A stretch of 64,000 nt of DNA from Fusobacterium varium (GTDB lineage: Bacteria; Fusobacteriota; Fusobacteriia; Fusobacteriales; Fusobacteriaceae): NCBI GenBank assembly GCA_002356455.1, contig AP017968.1, positions 1,426,001 through 1,490,000 on the forward strand, given 5' to 3'. The notes beneath the pieces are model-generated. The model saw nothing but the letters and a program-made list of their open reading frames with translations. It did not search any database and was not told where the DNA came from. Below, piece by piece: positions 60,301-64,000 of this stretch (position 1 is the first letter of the stretch; each line of letters starts with the position of its first letter). The translations under genes were made by a program, and so were the position numbers.

Positions 60301-62973
60301 TTATCTAACTAATTCACTATAGAGTTTCATTAAATATGATACACATTCTTCTTCATTTCCAAATTCCCATTTTTTACCATAAGCTTCCCATACAGCTTTA
60401 TCATTTTCTTGATGAGCTTTTCTCAAATCTATTGGCATAAAAGTATCATCATATAAATCTGCATAGCTATCATTAGGATATTTTTCTCTTATATCTAAAA
60501 TATTTTGTCCTGCCTTTTCTAATTTTTCTTTCATTTTATTATCTAGTTCAGGAAATGGAAAATTATTATAAACAACTGATACAGAATATCGGTAATCACT
60601 TTTCATTCTTCCTGCAATAGCTCTTACCCATGCCATATGAACAGAAGAAGTTAGTATAGAAAACTCTAACTGCCCTGCATCAGATAGTAATATAACTTGA
60701 TTTAGAGCTATTGTAGTTTTATCTATAAAACCAATAGGAATATATTTTCTTTTCTCACTACTTACTCTAGGAATTATCAAAGCTTTCTCTGGATTTCTTC
60801 TATCTTCAAAAAGAGTTGGGGTATCAGCTAATTTAATTGTTGCTTTTCTATCACTATTCAATCTAAATTCTCTTACTTTTTTTACCCTTTCAGATACTAA
60901 AGGCATTTTTCTTAATTCTGATATAGAAACGTCTACAAGCCATAAAACATATCTTGGCTTTTTACTTATAAAGTTATCTCCTCCAACTAGTTTTTTTATA
61001 TATTTTAGAGCTTGTGGTTCTTTTAACTTAAATTCTTCATATTCTTCAGGTTCAACCTTTAAAAAATTCCCATCTATCGGAACATTTCCATCTTCCATTT
61101 TTAATAAATTTTGAATGTGATTGGTACGTCTCTCTATAAATACATCTTCTGAATTTATTAAATATCCATTAATATTTTTTGCTTCGATAACTTCTCCATT
61201 CGCCAAATATATTTTTTTACTTTCTATACTATTTTTTTTATTAGAAAAACCTATAACAACACAATGAACAGCAGCTTTTTCTTTAGCTTCATTATCCCAT
61301 TTAAATGTTCTATATCCAAAATCTATTTTACACTCATTTTTATCAAGAATAAGTTTCCACAAAATTCCGACTTGTTCTCCCTGAGTTATTGAATTAGTTG
61401 ATACAAAAGCTATTTTTATATTAACATTATTTTTAGCCATAAAACTTGCTTTATAAAACCAGGCAGTTATATAATCTAAAGTTCCTATTTTCATTTTTTT
61501 AGGGAAAGTTGTTTTTAAATCATCTTTTTGTTCAGGAGACATAAATTTTTTTCCTATAAATGGTGGATTTCCCAAGATATAATCTACATTTTCCCATTCA
61601 ACTCTTAAAGCATTTCCGTTTATTATATTGGCATTTTCTTTTATCGGAAAATCTATTATATTTTGTCCGAAAAAATTGCTTACTTGTCTATCCATTAGGT
61701 GTTTCATTAAAAGTAAAGAAATTTTAGCTATTTCACAAGCAAAAGTTTCATATTCTATTCCATAAAACTGGTCTATATGTACCTTTGAACTTATATCAAA
61801 TAAAGAAAGTTGAGATGTAGATTTTAAAAACTTTAAAATCTCAAATTCTAGTTCTCTTATTTTTTGATAAGTTAAAATTAAGAAATTTCCACTTCCACAA
61901 GCAGGATCGAGAAATTTTAGGTTAGAAATCTTTTGATGGAATTCCTCTAATTCTTTACGAGTTGACTTTGCTTTCTCAAATTCTTTATAAAGTTCATCAA
62001 GAAATAAAGGTTTTATAACTTTCATTATATTTTCTTCAGACGTATAATGAGCACCTAATTCTCTTCTCTTTTTTTGATCCATTACTCCTTGAAACATAGC
62101 TCCAAATATCGCAGGACTAATTCTACTCCAGTCAAATTCGCAACATTCTATTAATAACTCTCTCATTTTTTTATCGAATATAGCTGGTGGTAATTGCTCT
62201 GTAAACAAATTTCCATTAATGTATCTGAATCTATTTAATTCTGTTGATAAGTTTTTCATTCTTTTTTCTACTGGAGTGTCAAGAATATTGAATAACATCA
62301 TAATTCTCATTGCTAAATCACTACCATCTTCTGCAGATGTTCTTACATAATCCTCAAAACTATCTTTCTCAAAAATACCTGTATCATCAGCAAAAAGACA
62401 AAATAAAATTCTAACTAAATATACCTCTAAAGAATGTTCCTCATATCCATATTCTTTTAAAAGATCATGAAGTTTTGCCATTTTATATGAAGCTGTTGTA
62501 TTTAATTCTATTTCGTTTTTTTCTTCAAATTTTTCTTGATATCCTGCCACAATTCCAAAAATTCGGATATGATTTTTTAACTGACTAACTTTAAATGATT
62601 TATATTTTATGTCTTTTTTAAGATTATAAACTTCTATTTTATCAAAATCACTAACCATTACTAGTTCAGGCTTTTCTTCTGGCTTTAAAGCATGAACATA
62701 ATCCATAGCTTGACTATATGCTTTTGCAAGTGATTTCCCTTTAGATTTCATCTCTATTAAAATTTTTGCAGGTATAAAATAATCAATATATCCAATACTT
62801 CCATCATTTAAAATTATTTTATACTCATGTAATCCATCTCTAAAATCTACCCCAAAAACATTCATTAAATCTTTTTCAAATGTTTGAGCATCTTGTCTTT
62901 CATCTCCATTATTTTTTCTCCAAGTATTTTGAAAAGCAATCGCTCTAGTTTCTATTTCTGACCAAGTTAACAT
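60301..62973 (-). CDS. MmeI-like type IIG restriction-modification enzyme
   Basis: A 890-residue single-chain enzyme. The N-terminal nuclease has D64-x9-E74-M-K76 (GYIDYF to LIEMKSKGK), the same spacing as the MmeI D-x9-E-x-K site. A helical linker follows, then the gamma-class adenine methyltransferase core with DPACGSGNFL and NPPFIG. The target-recognition domain and C-terminal helices make up the rest (RYSVSVVYNNFPFPE is typical). It both methylates and cuts its recognition sequence, which cannot be read from the protein. The start is ATG 62973, after a weak AGGG site. It lies inside the inferred mobile element, as cargo or a stabilising system. Confidence 0.9.
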   Translation of the reverse strand: MLTWSEIETRAIAFQNTWRKNNGDERQDAQTFEKDLMNVFGVDFRDGLHEYKIILNDGSIGYIDYFIPAKILIEMKSKGKSLAKAYSQAMDYVHALKPEEKPELVMVSDFDKIEVYNLKKDIKYKSFKVSQLKNHIRIFGIVAGYQEKFEEKNEIELNTTASYKMAKLHDLLKEYGYEEHSLEVYLVRILFCLFADDTGIFEKDSFEDYVRTSAEDGSDLAMRIMMLFNILDTPVEKRMKNLSTELNRFRYINGNLFTEQLPPAIFDKKMRELLIECCEFDWSRISPAIFGAMFQGVMDQKKRRELGAHYTSEENIMKVIKPLFLDELYKEFEKAKSTRKELEEFHQKISNLKFLDPACGSGNFLILTYQKIRELEFEILKFLKSTSQLSLFDISSKVHIDQFYGIEYETFACEIAKISLLLMKHLMDRQVSNFFGQNIIDFPIKENANIINGNALRVEWENVDYILGNPPFIGKKFMSPEQKDDLKTTFPKKMKIGTLDYITAWFYKASFMAKNNVNIKIAFVSTNSITQGEQVGILWKLILDKNECKIDFGYRTFKWDNEAKEKAAVHCVVIGFSNKKNSIESKKIYLANGEVIEAKNINGYLINSEDVFIERRTNHIQNLLKMEDGNVPIDGNFLKVEPEEYEEFKLKEPQALKYIKKLVGGDNFISKKPRYVLWLVDVSISELRKMPLVSERVKKVREFRLNSDRKATIKLADTPTLFEDRRNPEKALIIPRVSSEKRKYIPIGFIDKTTIALNQVILLSDAGQLEFSILTSSVHMAWVRAIAGRMKSDYRYSVSVVYNNFPFPELDNKMKEKLEKAGQNILDIREKYPNDSYADLYDDTFMPIDLRKAHQENDKAVWEAYGKKWEFGNEEECVSYLMKLYSELVR

Positions 62974-63062
62974 CAAATCACCCTATTTTTAAATAATCGT
63001 TTGTTTTTATTAAATCACAATCTTTCAATGATAAATTTTACCTAATTAAAATATTACAGTAA

Positions 63063-63842
63063 TTAATCAACAAATGCTGTAACTGCAGCTTTTCTAACAA
63101 ATTTTGCTAATTTATATTCTCTTTTACTTCCATTTAATTCATTTCCATTTTCATCTTTTAATAATTCTTTAATTTCTTCATCTCCATAAACTCCTATATA
63201 TCTTTTAAGAAATTCCTTCCCCTTTTCATTTAATTTTAGTCCTTTTTTTTCAAATAATTCATCCACTGTTTCATCTGTATATTGAATCTGATATCTGCCT
63301 GATTCATTCCAATCTTGTCTTTTCATATATTCTTTCATATGTTGATCTATCTTATAATTTTTCTTCTCTTGTTTTTTCCATTTTTTAAATTCAATAAGAT
63401 CTTTATAACTTATGCTTAAATAATTTACATAATTTTCTAGTTCTTTAATACCCTTTTTAGAAATCTCCGACAAATCTATTATTTGTCTCCTTTTTCCTTT
63501 CCATATAATTAACATATTTTTTTCTTCTAATAATTCTTTAGGAGCCGGATAGACTACCTCAATGTTATCTGCTTCATCTATAAAACCAACCATTTTATAT
63601 AATATTTTATAATCAATCTCTAGAGTATTTGCTATATCTTTCAATAAAAAAGGATTTATTTTTTGAATTTTACCGTTTTCTAAATTAGAAATAACAGAGC
63701 TAGTTATCCCAACTATATCTGCTAGTTCATTAACGCCATATTTTTTAGAACATTTGTTAGTTCTCAAATCTTTTATATATTCTCCTAATTTTTCTCTTCT
63801 TTCTTTAGGAATAATGTATTTGCTATTGTTAGAATCACTCAT
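63063..63842 (-). CDS. XRE-type repressor-like protein
   Basis: A 259-residue protein with an N-terminal XRE helix-turn-helix (GEYIKDLRTNKCSKKYGVNELADIVGITSSVISNLENGKIQKINPF) and a long charged C-terminal region without a recognised domain. It lies 90 bases upstream of the restriction-modification gene on the same strand and may regulate it like a controller protein. It is also divergent from a strong promoter at the window edge, so it could be the master repressor of the element. The GGAGG site supports the start. Confidence 0.8.
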   Translation of the reverse strand: MSDSNNSKYIIPKERREKLGEYIKDLRTNKCSKKYGVNELADIVGITSSVISNLENGKIQKINPFLLKDIANTLEIDYKILYKMVGFIDEADNIEVVYPAPKELLEEKNMLIIWKGKRRQIIDLSEISKKGIKELENYVNYLSISYKDLIEFKKWKKQEKKNYKIDQHMKEYMKRQDWNESGRYQIQYTDETVDELFEKKGLKLNEKGKEFLKRYIGVYGDEEIKELLKDENGNELNGSKREYKLAKFVRKAAVTAFVD

Positions 63843-63931
63843 AATAAATCCTCCCTACTTATTTTTATTTAAAAATACATCTTAAATAAAATATAACATA
63901 AAAAACAATTTTTTACTATAAAAAATAATAT

Positions 63932-63960
63932 TTGACACATTGGAAAAAAGATGATAGTAT
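63932..63960 (+). promoter_or_regulatory. strong outward promoter at the window edge
   Basis: Perfect TTGACA at 63932-63937, exactly 17 bases of spacer, and TAGTAT at 63955-63960. It points away from the XRE gene into sequence beyond the window. Confidence 0.75.
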
Positions 63961-64000
63961 TCTCTTATAAGATAAAGTTAGTATGCTTATACTTATTTTT

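Noticed and set aside
60301-63842. XRE repressor plus nearby genes as a prophage
   Set aside because: No structural, packaging or lysis genes are visible. Relaxase, mobC and the candidate oriT point to a mobilizable element.
1-64000. CRISPR arrays, tRNA and rRNA genes
   Set aside because: I looked for evenly spaced repeats and for tRNA-like cloverleaf segments and found none. AT-rich direct repeats in the gaps are too short and irregular.

Overview
The window is low-GC, strongly AA/AT-biased chromosomal DNA. It combines Firmicute-like housekeeping genes (PolC-type polymerase, CvfB, RqcH, KhpA, HydG) with an outer-membrane lipid gene (mlaA). That mixture, the short Glu/Lys/Ile-rich proteins and the lineage-specific small membrane proteins fit Fusobacteriota, probably Fusobacterium; the species cannot be fixed from the sequence alone. 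I see no rRNA, tRNA or CRISPR array.

Layout. 1-4380: a small coiled-coil protein, a WYL regulator, and a divergent biotin operon bioB-bioD-bioA. 4545-9911: an ATC-hydrolase-family protein, hflX plus a MATE exporter on the minus strand, and a dicarboxylate/amino-acid symporter. 9981-11751: an intact IS1182-type insertion sequence. 11885-14962: a four-gene NitT/TauT-like ABC importer with two different ATPases, one lacking the catalytic residues. 15020-16689: cvfB and a small membrane protein. 16827-21405 (minus): PASTA protein, rsgA, rpe, MarR-FeoA regulator, rqcH; this echoes the prkC-rsgA-rpe order of Firmicutes but has no kinase. 21584-31249 (plus): a long operon-like run of hpt, rsmA, DUF4911, khpA, rimM, trmD, gamma-carbonic anhydrase, SPOUT methyltransferase, polC and a DMT transporter, followed by HU.

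31855-43717: catabolic threonine deaminase, a secreted alpha/beta hydrolase coupled to mlaA, an M20 peptidase, a DUF2156 protein and hydG. Then comes a cluster of small lineage-specific membrane and lipoprotein genes, most with their own near-consensus promoter, followed by a ZIP transporter and a solitary ParA. 43824-53618: an amino/organic acid utilisation block on the minus strand. It holds a D-serine module (GntP-type permease, dsdA, DSD1/D-threonine-aldolase-like enzyme) facing a XRE-cupin regulator, and a LacI-regulated TRAP transporter with a TIM-barrel isomerase.

53928-64000 is accessory DNA: a Cys-rich protein, a GIY-YIG nuclease, and then what looks like one end of an integrated mobilizable element. 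Its inferred boundary is a copy of the 3' end of guaA (55942-55956). Inside are replication-type genes (HTH protein and DnaC-like ATPase), a candidate oriT, mobC, a relaxase, a mobilization gene interrupted by an A9 frameshift, a MmeI-like type IIG restriction-modification enzyme, and a XRE regulator divergent from a strong promoter that reads out of the window. The rest of the element, probably including its integrase and guaA, should lie past the right edge.

The points most worth checking are the apparent ATT start of rsgA, the A9 frameshift in the mobilization gene, the guaA-type attachment site, the kinase-less PASTA gene, and the degenerate ATPase in the ABC importer.
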